Origin: Pseudo-nitzschia pungens
Lineage: Eukaryota > Bacillariophyta > Bacillariophyceae > Bacillariales > Bacillariaceae
DNA length: 64,000 nucleotides
NCBI GenBank assembly: GCA_037355855.1
Contig: CM074764.1
Span: 1 to 64,000, forward strand
Direction of reading: 5' to 3'
Both the position numbers and the translations under genes were made by a program. The notes beneath the pieces are model-generated. The model worked only from the letters and a program-made list of their open reading frames with translations, did not search any database and was not told where the DNA came from. Positions within the stretch are counted from its first letter, which is position 1; each line of letters opens with the position of its first letter. Positions 33,324 through 43,657 of the stretch are shown here, piece by piece.

Positions 33324-34360
33324 AGTTTATCAGACCCACCGCTCGACCCACTACGAACCGGGACGCCGGCTAGAGCGTGTGACGAAACCCAGCTGGCTGA
33401 TCACCACTGGCATCCATGCCTACACTTGGATGTAAAACATCAGCTTATTGGACCTACAGCTGACATCGCGAGATCCCTGATGTTAATGGGGAGCCCTTCC
33501 CCAGCAGACACGCGGACCGACCGGAGCCCAGCACATCCACCTCTGGGGGTCTACTGATACATGATACGGTAGTTGAGCATCATGGTGGCACCATGGAGCT
33601 CGATCCGGTGGGGAAGGAGCAGGACGTGGAGAAAGCAGCGTCCATGATTCCCTGTTATTTACAGGATTCAAGGGGACGCTTGTTTGCAACGGATGGAACC
33701 ACACTGGAAAAAGAAAAGGCTTTCGTGGAGACAGACCACCACGTATTCCAGTGAGAACAGTCAGTTATATCCAGCAGAATAAGAACATGACGTCAGGACC
33801 ATCCATCAGAATAGTGAGGCGCAGACAACCTCCAATCTGCCATACCATCGATTTTGATTTTAGCCAAGGGAACTTGGAATCAGAACTCCGAAACCAGTCA
33901 TGTCTCTGAGGCCAGTCATGCCTCTGAGGCCAATCATGCCTAAAAACCGATAGATCCCTGGGACCAGTCATGTCCCAAAAATCAAATCGATTGGTCCAGA
34001 GCAGAAAGACCGATAGAATTCTTCTTCTTTTGGTCATAACCAACCATCCAACCATCGGACCGGAAATGGATACCTTTCTAGCCAACCATCGATGTGGATA
34101 CCTTTCTTCGAAGACGTCGGCACGAAACTGTTGACACCAATGCTGACGTGATACGTGATACCTTTTTCTTTCGGAATTGTCGACACGGAACAACCGACAA
34201 CCCACTGTCGATACGAGTACGGAACAATCGACGCGGACCATCGATTGCAGACAGCTCCCGAACCTTCGATCGACAACTTGGATGGAGACAGTCCCCACCA
34301 CAAAAGAATTTGGTTTAGAAACCGAAGCAAGTTAGTTACTCAGAGCAAGTCAAGTTAACC

Positions 34361-36310
34361 ATGGCCAAGCAAACTAGAAGCCAAGCCGCCGCCGCTGCAG
34401 CCGCCGCCGGAGCCGGCGCTGCTGGAAACGTCCCTGAAGCTGGAGGCGACGCTGTCCCTGGCGACGCTGTCCCTGGAGGCGCTGTCCCTGGAGCCGGCGT
34501 TCCCCCTGTCGCCGGCGTTCCCCCTGTCGGAGCGCCTGGAGCCGGTATTCCCCCTGTCGGAGTGCCTGAAATCCCTCCTTTTGCCCCTGCTGGAGCCTCC
34601 AGAGTCCAACAGGAACCAAACCTTGAAATCCAACCTCGATCTGAGATGATCCTACTTGCTGCTATCCAAGAACTGAGAGCAATGCGCAACGAGAACGCAG
34701 CTCGGATTGCTGCTGAAGCTGCTGCTGCTGCTGCCGCCGCTGCTCGTGCCCCTGCTCCTGCTCCTGCTCCCGCTCCTGCCCCTGCTCCTGCTCCTGTCGC
34801 CGCCCCTACAGGAGCTAGTCCTGAAATCCTCCAAGCCCATGCCACAGCCCAAGCTAATGGTGGAATCTCTGGATACAAGAATGGAGCAAAGCTCAGCTCA
34901 CGGGAGTTAGACCTCCACAAGATCCTCTCTGGCTTCAGTAACAGTGATACGGCGGATGAACTATTCCGGAATGGCCTCAACAGCATCGAGGCGATCCAGC
35001 AGCTCTCTGCCAAGGAACTCCCCAAGTACCTACGTGATTTCAATAGCGACCGTCATCCGATGTGCCCCCACCCTGAACGAGTATTCATCGGACTTTCCTT
35101 CAGACAATCCTTTAAGCTTCTTTCTGAGTGGATCCGCTACCAACCACTCATTGGTATCAAGCCTACAGCCCATACTTGGCTTAGTGATCCCCTCGCAGCC
35201 GACCGAACTCGTGATCGCCTACACGGAATGGAAACCTCCGACAAGGAGACAGTCGCATCCATTACCCCGCCGAAGCTCGCCAGCCTTGACAACTTCCGTA
35301 AGTGGGAAGAAAACTTCCGCCAGTTCCTCCGCTTCCAGTACAATGAACGAGGATTCCCCTTATCATATGTCATTCGCCCGAAGGAGCAAGAGACGGTGAC
35401 TGCAGCTGACAGGTCCGCCACTGTTGGGAACGACGGGACCTATTCCAACTGGATGGATTATAATGTTCGATGCGCCACGCTTGAAGGCCCACAGTTTGTC
35501 ACTGACAACCACGACGTTTGGGTGCTGCTCTGTAACGCAGTCAGCGACGGGCCCGGTTGGGCCTACACTCGAAAGTACAAAGACGCGAAGCATCCAACTG
35601 GGAATGCCCGAGCCGCATTCCTAACTCTATACGAGAATGCCTTCTCTCAGACGAACGTCACGGCTATCCTTGACAAGGTCCGTACCGGTATGTACACCTC
35701 TCGCTACACAGGAGACTCTCGAACATACGACTTTGAGAAGCACTGCAGAACTTGGTTGAATTTCCAGACTACGCTCACCAATCACGGCAAGTTGCCAGAC
35801 GAGCAAGACTTCACCATGAATTTCATCCACAGCATCCAAGACGATCGGTTTGAGAACCCCAAGATCCAAGCCCTCGACAGTGACAAGTATACCACGAACT
35901 TCAATGAATGCGTCTCATTCTTCAAGAAATGCCTCGGCATACGGAAGATGGGTGCGGCTTCAACCAAGCGAGCGCGAAGTATTTCCTCTGTACGTCAAGA
36001 TGGTGGCGATGGTCAAGGAAGTAGCAACCACGGCGGATCGTATAGCGGGAAGGTCGAAGACAAGAAGTATCCCTACGAAGTTTACAAGACCTTCTCCAAG
36101 GAACAACGAAAGCAGTTGTACGACCTCCGCCAGAAGAAGAAGGCCCGAACCATTCAGTCCACGAGTTCGAGCCATGCCACGCCTGCTGCCTCCGCGAACG
36201 CGAGCACGAACGCGACCCAAGGCGCAGGGAACAGTTTTGGGCCCAAGGGGCGCAAGAAGGGCAAGAAGAAGGGCAACGGCTCGAACCAAGGACAGACCCC
36301 CAAGAACTGA
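34361..36310 (+). CDS. gag: Gag polyprotein of copia element
   Basis: 649 aa from ATG 34361 (ACCATGGCC, a good start context). Residues 1-85 are Ala/Gly/Pro/Val-rich with GDAVPG, GVPPVG-type repeats; ~119-148 is an APAPAP tract. A short helical domain (LDLHKILSGFSNSDT to LPKYLRDF, ~183-228) looks SAM-like and is similar in style to the N-terminus of the LRR protein at 25 kb. The central part (~265-540) should be the capsid domain (WEENFRQFLRFQYNERGFPL, YTRKYKDAKHPTGNARAAF). The C-terminus is Lys/Gly/Asn/Gln-rich (GRKKGKKKGNG) and probably binds RNA; I see no CCHC zinc knuckle. It ends at TGA 36308-36310, in the same frame as pol. Confidence 0.9.
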   Translation: MAKQTRSQAAAAAAAAGAGAAGNVPEAGGDAVPGDAVPGGAVPGAGVPPVAGVPPVGAPGAGIPPVGVPEIPPFAPAGASRVQQEPNLEIQPRSEMILLAAIQELRAMRNENAARIAAEAAAAAAAAARAPAPAPAPAPAPAPAPVAAPTGASPEILQAHATAQANGGISGYKNGAKLSSRELDLHKILSGFSNSDTADELFRNGLNSIEAIQQLSAKELPKYLRDFNSDRHPMCPHPERVFIGLSFRQSFKLLSEWIRYQPLIGIKPTAHTWLSDPLAADRTRDRLHGMETSDKETVASITPPKLASLDNFRKWEENFRQFLRFQYNERGFPLSYVIRPKEQETVTAADRSATVGNDGTYSNWMDYNVRCATLEGPQFVTDNHDVWVLLCNAVSDGPGWAYTRKYKDAKHPTGNARAAFLTLYENAFSQTNVTAILDKVRTGMYTSRYTGDSRTYDFEKHCRTWLNFQTTLTNHGKLPDEQDFTMNFIHSIQDDRFENPKIQALDSDKYTTNFNECVSFFKKCLGIRKMGAASTKRARSISSVRQDGGDGQGSSNHGGSYSGKVEDKKYPYEVYKTFSKEQRKQLYDLRQKKKARTIQSTSSSHATPAASANASTNATQGAGNSFGPKGRKKGKKKGNGSNQGQTPKN

Positions 36311-36351
36311 AACGACGGCCGGTGCCCGAAATTAAGTAAGGTTGGCCGGCT
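36308..36351 (+). promoter_or_regulatory. Single in-frame TGA between gag and pol with downstream hairpin
   Basis: gag stop TGA (36308-36310) is the only stop between gag and pol in this frame. Six bases later GGCCGGT (36317-36323) can pair with GCCGGCT (36345-36351), giving a 7-bp stem including two G-U pairs around a 21-base loop. Stop, short spacer and stem are the arrangement of known readthrough signals. Whether it works as one is inference; re-initiation at ATG 36362 or splicing are alternatives. Confidence 0.45.
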
Positions 36352-36361
36352 ATTGTACCAG

Positions 36362-39300
36362 ATGGATCTGCCGCGCGCGCGCCCGAGTCCTGAGGGACAG
36401 TGCGAGCTGGACAGCCACGCTGATACGACCGCCGCCGGTTCCAATATGATCTTGCTTGAAGACCAAGTCGTCAGCCACGTCGATGTTCATCCTTTTTCGC
36501 CTGAGCTCGAGCCTATCAAGAACATTCCTATTGGGACCTGTGTTACGGCCTACACAGATACCAACGGGAAAGTTTGGTTGATTTATTTCCACGAAGCCCT
36601 GTATTTTGGCGACAAGTTGTCCCACAGCTTGATTTGTCCGAATCAGATACGGGATTGCCATCCCAATCGTGTCAGTGAAGCGCCCCGTCAGTATGATGAG
36701 CAGTCCAGTCACTCCATCCATATTGACAATACCGACCCTGAAGATCCTCATGTGGGCCACACCCTCGACATCAAGCTCATGCTTGATGGGGTCGTGTCCT
36801 ATTTCCCTTCCCGCAAGCCAACCAAGCATGAAATGGCTACATGCGATCATGTCGTTGCTACCCGAGACTTCCCTTGGGATCCGAAGAGCAAGAAGTTCGA
36901 GCAAGCCGAAGAAGCCATCGACGGATCTCATCCGTTGAATCCTACGGTGTCTGTCCTTCGCGCGGGGACGCCCCATGCGTCCGCGCCGACCACGAAGCAG
37001 TCCAAGAAGTCCAACAAGCGTAAGCTGGAGCCCGTCGAAACACGGTCCAACTTCAGTCCCCATTTGTACGACAAGCCTCTTCGGAGCGACGAGCTGATCC
37101 TGCCACAGCATGATTGCTATGAGAAGTACAAGCTACGGAGCCTTCAGCAACTCTGTACCCGCCGTGATCTGACCCCATGTGCGATCGCATCCGACTCGCG
37201 TCTGGATGCGCGGCTATCTTCTCTTTTTCATTCGGGCGATTCCCTGAAGACTTGCGGGGACGATGTAGACGAGGATACAGTTCCAAGTCTTACAGTCAAC
37301 GCCCTGCATACCCCTCTGTACGAGCGCGCCTACACCGATGGACGCGAGCGCTTCGAATTGGATCCCCGTTGCAGGGATTCCCCCGTCTGCCTGTCTGCCG
37401 TTTACAAGCATGTTCGATGGGACGACGATGCAGTCGAACCAGTCGATCCCGAGCTCGACACTATCGCCAGACGAGCCAAGTGGGGTCCGACGATTGACAC
37501 CGAACGATACTGCAAGATCGACTCAGACCGTCTGTCCAAGATTTGGGATGTATCTCCGAGAAAGGCTGCGGATACTCTTCGAGTCACGACGCAGAAAGGG
37601 TTCCGCAACCCTATGCATCCCCTTGTCCGCCGATTGCCAACGCAGAGCTTCAGAAACAAGCGCATCGCGGCTGGCAAATGGTACACCGACACCTGGATGG
37701 CAAAGGTCCCGAGCATCATGCGACAAGATTCAGCCGCCCAAGTTTTCAGTAATGGTAAGGGCTACGACGAGTTCATACCTATACATGGCAAGAAGCAAGC
37801 GTATGAAGGCCTGAAGATTTTCATCCACGACGTCGGTATCCCCGAGCATTTGATATCTGATGGCGCTCGAGAGCAAGGCGCCCCTGGTACTTACAAGACT
37901 CCATGGAATAAGGTCGTCAGCAAAAACCATATCCACCAGACTTTCATCCAGCCAAGATGTCCCTTCCAGAATCGCGCGGAGCTCAGCATCGGCCATATCA
38001 GCAGAAGTATACGTAAGAAGACGGCCCGGAAGCGATCCCCCAAGCGCCTGTGGGCTTTCTGCGGAGAGCTCGTTGCTGCCATCCGACAGCGCACTGCTTC
38101 CAGTGATCCTACGATGATGGGTCGAACGCCGTTCGAAATTGTACATGGGTACATGCCTGACATATCTCTGTACCAAGCCCATGAATGGTATGATTTCGTC
38201 TATTGGGTTGATCTCTCTGATGGGACCGAGAAGCTGGGACGATGGCTTGGCCCGTGCGGTGACCGATTCGGAGGCGGAGACTGCCACTGGATCCTGAACG
38301 AGGCGGCCATGCCGGTAAGCACTAACACAGTCCGTGCCGTTACTGAAGAAGAATGGCGTTCCCATGACGTCAAGCGCTATATGGACTCATTTGACCAAGC
38401 AGTGGAATCCAAGATCGGGGACAAGGTTGAGGATAACGACGCAAAGTTCCAAGCTACGTACCCTGATCCCCCTGCTGAGTTATTTGAAGGACACCAAGAA
38501 CGATGGGAGCTCGCCGAGCCTGAAGCTTCCATCCCAGACATCGACGACCTCATACCTGATGGGGATGACTATGATGAGTATATTGGTAATAATGTCATGA
38601 TCCAGAAGGGCGACGAACGACTACGGTGTGTCGTGAAGAATCGTTCTGCTGATCTTAATGGCAATCCGATTGGTAAGAGGAATGATAACCCTATCCTTGA
38701 TACCAGAATGTATGATCTACAGTTTCCAGATGGTTCCGTCGAGCAGTACACCGCCAATATTGTTGCTGAGAGTATGTACAGCGAGATCGACGACGACGGA
38801 CGCATGTTTTCTCTGTTGGACGAGATCATTGATCACGAGAAGGACGGATCTGCCGTTAGGAAGCAAGATGCGACGATCACCAACAAGTATGGTCGCAAAG
38901 TCCCAAGGCCTACAACGAAGGGATGGCGATTGCTCGTCAGTTGGAAAGACGGAACCGAATCCTGGTGTAAGTTGAGCGATCTGAAAGAGTCCTTTCCTGT
39001 ACAGACCGCAGAGTATGCCATATCTGCCAAGATCTCGGATCAGCCAGCATTCCGATGGTGGATTCACCATGTACTACGAAGGAAGAAGCGAATCCTCAAG
39101 GCTACCAAGCGAAACAAGTACTGGGATCGGACCCACAAGTTCGGAGTGGAGCTACCACATTCTATCCCTGAAGCCCTCGCCATCGACCGAAAGACGGGGA
39201 CCGACTATTGGGAGAAGGCGATCGCGAAGGAGATGAGGAACAACGAGATGGCGTTCGAGTTTGACTCCAGCTACACCGTCGAAGGCCTGAAGGCTGAAGG

Positions 39301-40861
39301 ATTCAGCAAGATCACGACGCACATGATCTTTGACGTGAAGCTGGGGTCTCTTACAAGGAAAGCACGGCTTGTCGCCGATGGCCACAAGGTACAAGCCACA
39401 GCTAAGGAACATACCTTCAGCAGTGTACCTAGCAGAGATTCAGTCCGTATCTTCTTCCTGTTGGCAGCGCTGAACAATTTGGACGTACTGTCTGCGGACA
39501 TCCAGAATGCCTACCTTACAGCGCCGATCAAGAAGAAGTATTATTTGGTTGCACGAGCTGAAGATGGTTTTCCCCCGCACTTGGCAGGACAGGTATGTAA
39601 GATCGTTCGAGCACTGTATGGACTTCCTGTTGCAGGCGCGTCGTTCCGATCCTATTTGACCAAGCACCTACGAACGCTAGGATATCAACCCTGTAAAGCT
39701 GATCCTGACGTTCATATGCGAGTGGAGACACGAAAAGACGGCTCTAGGTACTGGGCCTACCTGATTGCATACGTCGACGATATTATCTGTTGCAGCGAGG
39801 ACCCTCGACGACAGTTGGAAAGTATCGAGCAGCGCTTCACGCTGAAGGACGGGACTATAGAAGTTCCAACCTTGTATCTGGGCGCTGATGTCCATCCGCA
39901 TGTCGTCGAAGATGACCCAATTCCCAAGTGGGCAATGTCCTCCGAGAAATATGCTAAGAAAGCAATCGACGCAGTGGAAAAGGAGCTTGGCACCGAGCAG
40001 TATGGTTACAAGCACCTTCCGAACAAGGTGTCTACCCCGTTGACATCCGATTATCGTCCAGAAGTTGATGTAACCGCCGAGCTGGATCCAAGCAAGCAGA
40101 ACTACTACCAAGGATTGATTGGCGTCTTGAGATGGTTGTGTGAGCTCGGTCGACTGGATTTGGTCATGCCTGTATCTCTCATGTCCAGGTACCTAGCCCA
40201 AGCAAGAACAGGGCATTTGAACCAAGTATTGCACATGTTCGCTTATCTCAAGGCGCATGCACGATCCAAGTTAGTATTTGACGAGACGCGTCCTGATGTG
40301 GACGAGACTAGATTTTCCGATTGTGATTGGAGTGAGTTCTATCCAGACGCCAAGGAGGTGTTGCCACCAGATGCCCCTGAAGCGCTTGGAAAAGCAGTTA
40401 TTATGAGTTGTTTTGTTGATGCGGACCATGCTGGATGCAAAGCCACGAGGAGATCCCATACCGGAATCATCATCTTTGTGAACAGGGCTCCAATCCTGTG
40501 GTTCAGCAAAAGGCAAACCACTGTAGAGACCTCCACCTTTGGATCCGAGATTGTCGCGCTTCGAATTGCCATTGAACTGATTGAAGGGCTCAGATACAAG
40601 CTCAGGATGATGGGTGTCCCTATTGAAGGTCCTACCAACGTGTACTGTGACAACGAGTCTGTTGTTAAGAATACCACCAGACCGGAGAGTCCATGCAACA
40701 AGAAGCACAACAGCGTTGCTTACCACAAAGCGCGCGAGGCTATTGCTGCTGGAACAATCCGAATCGCAAAGGAGCCTGGTGAGACCAACATTGCTGATTT
40801 ATTCACTAAGTTGCTGAATGGTCCGGCTCTGAAAGAACACTGTGCTCGATGCATGTGGTAA
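36362..40861 (+). CDS. pol: Pol polyprotein of copia element (PR-IN-RT-RH)
   Basis: The first ATG after the gag stop is at 36362, giving 1499 aa; the open frame itself starts right after TGA, so a Gag-Pol fusion is possible. Protease: DSHADT at 17-22, the aspartic active site in the form typical of diatom copia elements. Integrase core: D443 (YTDTW), D500 (SDGARE) and E540 (RAELS), a DDE triad; I could not see a clear upstream HHCC zinc site. RT: FDVKLG..RKARLVADGH (~990), QNAYLTAP, and YVDD at 1137-1140. RNase H: FVDADHAG at 1351-1358, CDNESVV, and the DLFTKLL tail. No frameshift or internal stop is present, so the enzyme set looks intact and, with the near-identical LTRs, recently active. 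Confidence 0.95.
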   Translation: MDLPRARPSPEGQCELDSHADTTAAGSNMILLEDQVVSHVDVHPFSPELEPIKNIPIGTCVTAYTDTNGKVWLIYFHEALYFGDKLSHSLICPNQIRDCHPNRVSEAPRQYDEQSSHSIHIDNTDPEDPHVGHTLDIKLMLDGVVSYFPSRKPTKHEMATCDHVVATRDFPWDPKSKKFEQAEEAIDGSHPLNPTVSVLRAGTPHASAPTTKQSKKSNKRKLEPVETRSNFSPHLYDKPLRSDELILPQHDCYEKYKLRSLQQLCTRRDLTPCAIASDSRLDARLSSLFHSGDSLKTCGDDVDEDTVPSLTVNALHTPLYERAYTDGRERFELDPRCRDSPVCLSAVYKHVRWDDDAVEPVDPELDTIARRAKWGPTIDTERYCKIDSDRLSKIWDVSPRKAADTLRVTTQKGFRNPMHPLVRRLPTQSFRNKRIAAGKWYTDTWMAKVPSIMRQDSAAQVFSNGKGYDEFIPIHGKKQAYEGLKIFIHDVGIPEHLISDGAREQGAPGTYKTPWNKVVSKNHIHQTFIQPRCPFQNRAELSIGHISRSIRKKTARKRSPKRLWAFCGELVAAIRQRTASSDPTMMGRTPFEIVHGYMPDISLYQAHEWYDFVYWVDLSDGTEKLGRWLGPCGDRFGGGDCHWILNEAAMPVSTNTVRAVTEEEWRSHDVKRYMDSFDQAVESKIGDKVEDNDAKFQATYPDPPAELFEGHQERWELAEPEASIPDIDDLIPDGDDYDEYIGNNVMIQKGDERLRCVVKNRSADLNGNPIGKRNDNPILDTRMYDLQFPDGSVEQYTANIVAESMYSEIDDDGRMFSLLDEIIDHEKDGSAVRKQDATITNKYGRKVPRPTTKGWRLLVSWKDGTESWCKLSDLKESFPVQTAEYAISAKISDQPAFRWWIHHVLRRKKRILKATKRNKYWDRTHKFGVELPHSIPEALAIDRKTGTDYWEKAIAKEMRNNEMAFEFDSSYTVEGLKAEGFSKITTHMIFDVKLGSLTRKARLVADGHKVQATAKEHTFSSVPSRDSVRIFFLLAALNNLDVLSADIQNAYLTAPIKKKYYLVARAEDGFPPHLAGQVCKIVRALYGLPVAGASFRSYLTKHLRTLGYQPCKADPDVHMRVETRKDGSRYWAYLIAYVDDIICCSEDPRRQLESIEQRFTLKDGTIEVPTLYLGADVHPHVVEDDPIPKWAMSSEKYAKKAIDAVEKELGTEQYGYKHLPNKVSTPLTSDYRPEVDVTAELDPSKQNYYQGLIGVLRWLCELGRLDLVMPVSLMSRYLAQARTGHLNQVLHMFAYLKAHARSKLVFDETRPDVDETRFSDCDWSEFYPDAKEVLPPDAPEALGKAVIMSCFVDADHAGCKATRRSHTGIIIFVNRAPILWFSKRQTTVETSTFGSEIVALRIAIELIEGLRYKLRMMGVPIEGPTNVYCDNESVVKNTTRPESPCNKKHNSVAYHKAREAIAAGTIRIAKEPGETNIADLFTKLLNGPALKEHCARCMW

Positions 40862-41302
40862 AGAGAAAATTGCTCCAGCTGCATTATTTGAGGTACTTCG
40901 ACCCCCTGACAAGCAGCTCGGACGCAGAAGGTATCGATTACGATTTTGGCAGCAATCGAACGCAATCTTTTTCGGACGCGACCTCGAATTGTCCGTACGA
41001 TTATGATTTCGATTACGACTTTCGGAAACAATCGAACGCAGCTGATTTCGATATGAGCTTCCTGAATACTTCGATTCCCGATTCCGATTCCGGATTTGAT
41101 CTGATCCTATGTTATGTTTGGGAGTCTCCGGTACACCGGTTCCGGGGACTATAAACTTGAAATACAATAGGCCGATTGATATGTCCTTATATGTGTTAAG
41201 GAATCGGACCAAGGGCAAAATGCCCTCTGGTCCAACCCCCTTTTTTTTTTTCTACCATAAATCGGCCGGGCCTCTGATAGAAGAACTGCAATATTTGGTG
41301 CA

Positions 41303-41460
41303 GTTTGATCTCTGACAAGTTATATGGAAGCATCCCTGAATTCTGTTATGATCCATCCAAGTGTCCTGGTACAACAAGCAAGAGTATTGGTGTCCCCCTG
41401 GGAGTATCTGTTTCCGGGGACTGGTATAGTTGCTTGCTCAGTACAGGAATACTAGCATGA
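41303..41460 (+). pseudogene. LRR-like 3'-terminal exon fragment inside the retrotransposon
   Basis: After TTTGGTGCAG (41294-41303, acceptor-like) a frame reads SDKLYGSIPEFCYDPSKCPG and runs ~50 codons to TGA 41458-41460. This is the style of the last leucine-rich repeat and Cys-containing cap in diatom LRR proteins (compare NELTGTIPSEIG at 22 kb). It sits between pol and the 3' LTR, where no such sequence belongs, 11 bases before the LTR. It may be a captured host exon or read-through transduction. It has no start and no partner exons, so I treat it as a fragment. Confidence 0.5.
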
Positions 41461-41471
41461 ATCACGGGGAC

Positions 41472-42371
41472 TATGAAGATATTCGAGGTGGTGCTATGAT
41501 CTGTGCTAGCAAGGCTCCTGTGTAGAAGGGCTACTGGGTCTACAGACAGCAACATCCAGTAACTGACTAACAGGTGCTGAGCTGAGTGCTAGAGCTGTGT
41601 GCTAAATGGTTAGCAACAGGCTTAGCAGCAGGCTTAGCAACAGGCTTAGCAGCAGGCTTAGCAGCAGACCTATCCTGTCTAGTATTGCTAGCAGAGTTTA
41701 CTAGGGTCGCCGCGTACGATTTGTACCAATCGTACGTACCCCGAGTAAAGCACCTTTTCAGGGTGTAGCTAAATGCTACAGGGTTAGGGTTGCTAAGGCT
41801 ACGAGATACTGAAAGATGCTAGCCTACCATGGTACCATGCTAAGATACCATGCTACCGCCGGGGCCAGGTCATTGGTGTGTAATATGTACCATGACTGGA
41901 TGCCCGGCCCAAACAGTTACCAAACGTGCTAGCATAAGTGGGCTAGCACACGATTCGATCTAATTAATCGGATACTCCGATACGGTACGCTACTCGTAGA
42001 ATACAGTACCAGAGCTACAGGAGTTCTGTTATTATGCGAGTTAGCGAGTTAGCGAATCGATGTCACTTAGCGAATCGATGTCGCGATACAAGAGCTGAGC
42101 GCTTTGGCTCAGCTCCCCTTTTATTCACTCTTTATATTTTCACTCTAAATTAAATGCCTATCATGCCCTCCCCTTTCGATCGATTCCGATGTACCTCTAG
42201 GGAAGTACCTTGTAGTAACTAAGTGTATGCAATAAGACCTTGAACAGTCCGCTGTTGTCTCACCCTTTGCCAGGGATGTACGCGTTATTATTGTTAAGGC
42301 TTTTCCTTATTTTCAGACCAGTACGAGCCGATTAAGTTCCCCGAAGACCGCTGACGAGCGGATATCAACAC
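41472..42371 (+). repeat. 3' LTR, 900 bp
   Basis: Same as 32425-33323 apart from one extra A at about 42136 (TTTATATTTTC against TTTATTTTTC). Followed by ACTCG (42372-42376), the right target duplication. The bases before it (AATCACGGGGAC) include a short purine run that could serve as polypurine tract. Confidence 0.95.
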
Positions 42372-42376
42372 ACTCG

Positions 42377-43657
42377 GGAGTGTTCCTCATACTACCTAGT
42401 AGTACTAGCCAGTATTACTACTACTACTAGTACTACTACTACTACTACTAGAGTCGGTCCCATTGGATACATGGTGCAGGGATTGACTTTTTTGCACGCA
42501 ACAACAACAAAAGCGTCGTCCCTTGATCCACCAGAAGTTCCTAGTAAGGTTAGTACTCCTGCTAGTAGTAGTAGTAGTACTACTACTAAAGGATGCACAA
42601 GTTGTACAAATCCCATCCCAGCCAAACCCCCTCCCCCTACTTATTTTGCATCCTCCCAGCATACAGCCAGGAGCATTACTACTTGTTGTAGTACTACTAT
42701 TACTAAGAGCACTATTAATAGTAGTACGATGGCTGCTGGCGAACCAGAGACAGATAAACAAGGAGTTACTTCGCTAGTAGTACTACTAGTAGTTTCGAAG
42801 CAGATCGATGCATAGTACTTATGAGAAAGTCCATACTAGATTAACTCTATTGCAGTGGTATTTTTGTTTTAAAAAAATACTACTACTACTAGTAATACTT
42901 CTTGATGAAAACGCAGTAGTAGCTACTAGTACTACTAGTAGTGCTAGAGGATGAACGAGATAGTTCGATAGGAAGAATCAACAAGCACGGTCGTCGTCTG
43001 GTGTACCGATCGCTCTCCTCACAATCAATAACACAGTTCTTAGAACGGGAGCAGAGGCAAGAATCACAAGAATGGTAGGAATAGCAACAAAAACGCACAC
43101 GTGGTCTTCTTCAAGCAACAACTTGAAGACTACTTCTTCTTCTTGTACTATTGTTGTATTATGGATTGGACATCATGTACCATTCATGAGATACTGCTGG
43201 TGGTGGTGCATACACAAGCGTCCTGAATGCAGACGAGTTACCAAATTCATCGCCAAACAGGTGGTGTGGAAGAGTGACTTCTTGCAGGTACTACCCTTGG
43301 TGGTGGGATTGTTCATAGTAGTGAGCGGCTAATGTTTAGTCTTACTACTCTTCTGTTCACAGCGAAATAGACACCGAGAAGAAAGATTCGGGAGTACCGT
43401 GGTAGACTTTCCATCCGTTTGATTAGGTCCGGAACAAAAGCAAGACGACTTTTGCTGTAAACTAGTCGTCGTAATCACTGTCTTTCTACTATAGTTACAT
43501 CTACTACTACCAGTAATAGTATTTGGTTTTTGTTTTGTTTTGTTTTGTTTTCGATACCAGAAATTGCTGAAAATATCGCAGTCGCATCACTTGTTCGGTT
43601 TCGGTTCATTCAGTTTTGATGATTTCTGATGATTTCTGATGTTGGAGGTCTTTCTGC
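42377..43657. other. Intergenic, TAC/TAG trinucleotide-rich
   Basis: No gene recognised. Trinucleotide tracts TACTAC/AGTAGT at 42395-42450, 42560-42592 and 42878-42950; GGATGCACAAGTTGTACAAATCC near 42590; TTTTG pentamers at 43525-43550. Open frames across the tracts are composition-driven. Confidence 0.6.

Larger units (their letters stand above)
32425..42371 (+). mobile_element. Complete Ty1/copia LTR retrotransposon
   Basis: Two direct LTRs (32425-33323 and 41472-42371) flank gag and pol on the plus strand, with protease, integrase, reverse transcriptase and RNase H in the copia order (integrase before RT). The element is bordered by the 5-bp duplication ACTCG (32420-32424 and 42372-42376). 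As far as I can read, the LTRs differ only by one inserted A in TTTATATTTTC, so the insertion is very young. The 5' leader (33324-34360) is ~1 kb with short direct repeats of CCAGTCATG(T/C)CTCTGAGG near 33895-33930. The sequence just inside the 5' LTR (GTTTATCAGACCCACC) partly resembles an initiator-tRNA primer site (TATCAGA). Both coding frames are open, so it may be autonomous. Confidence 0.95.
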
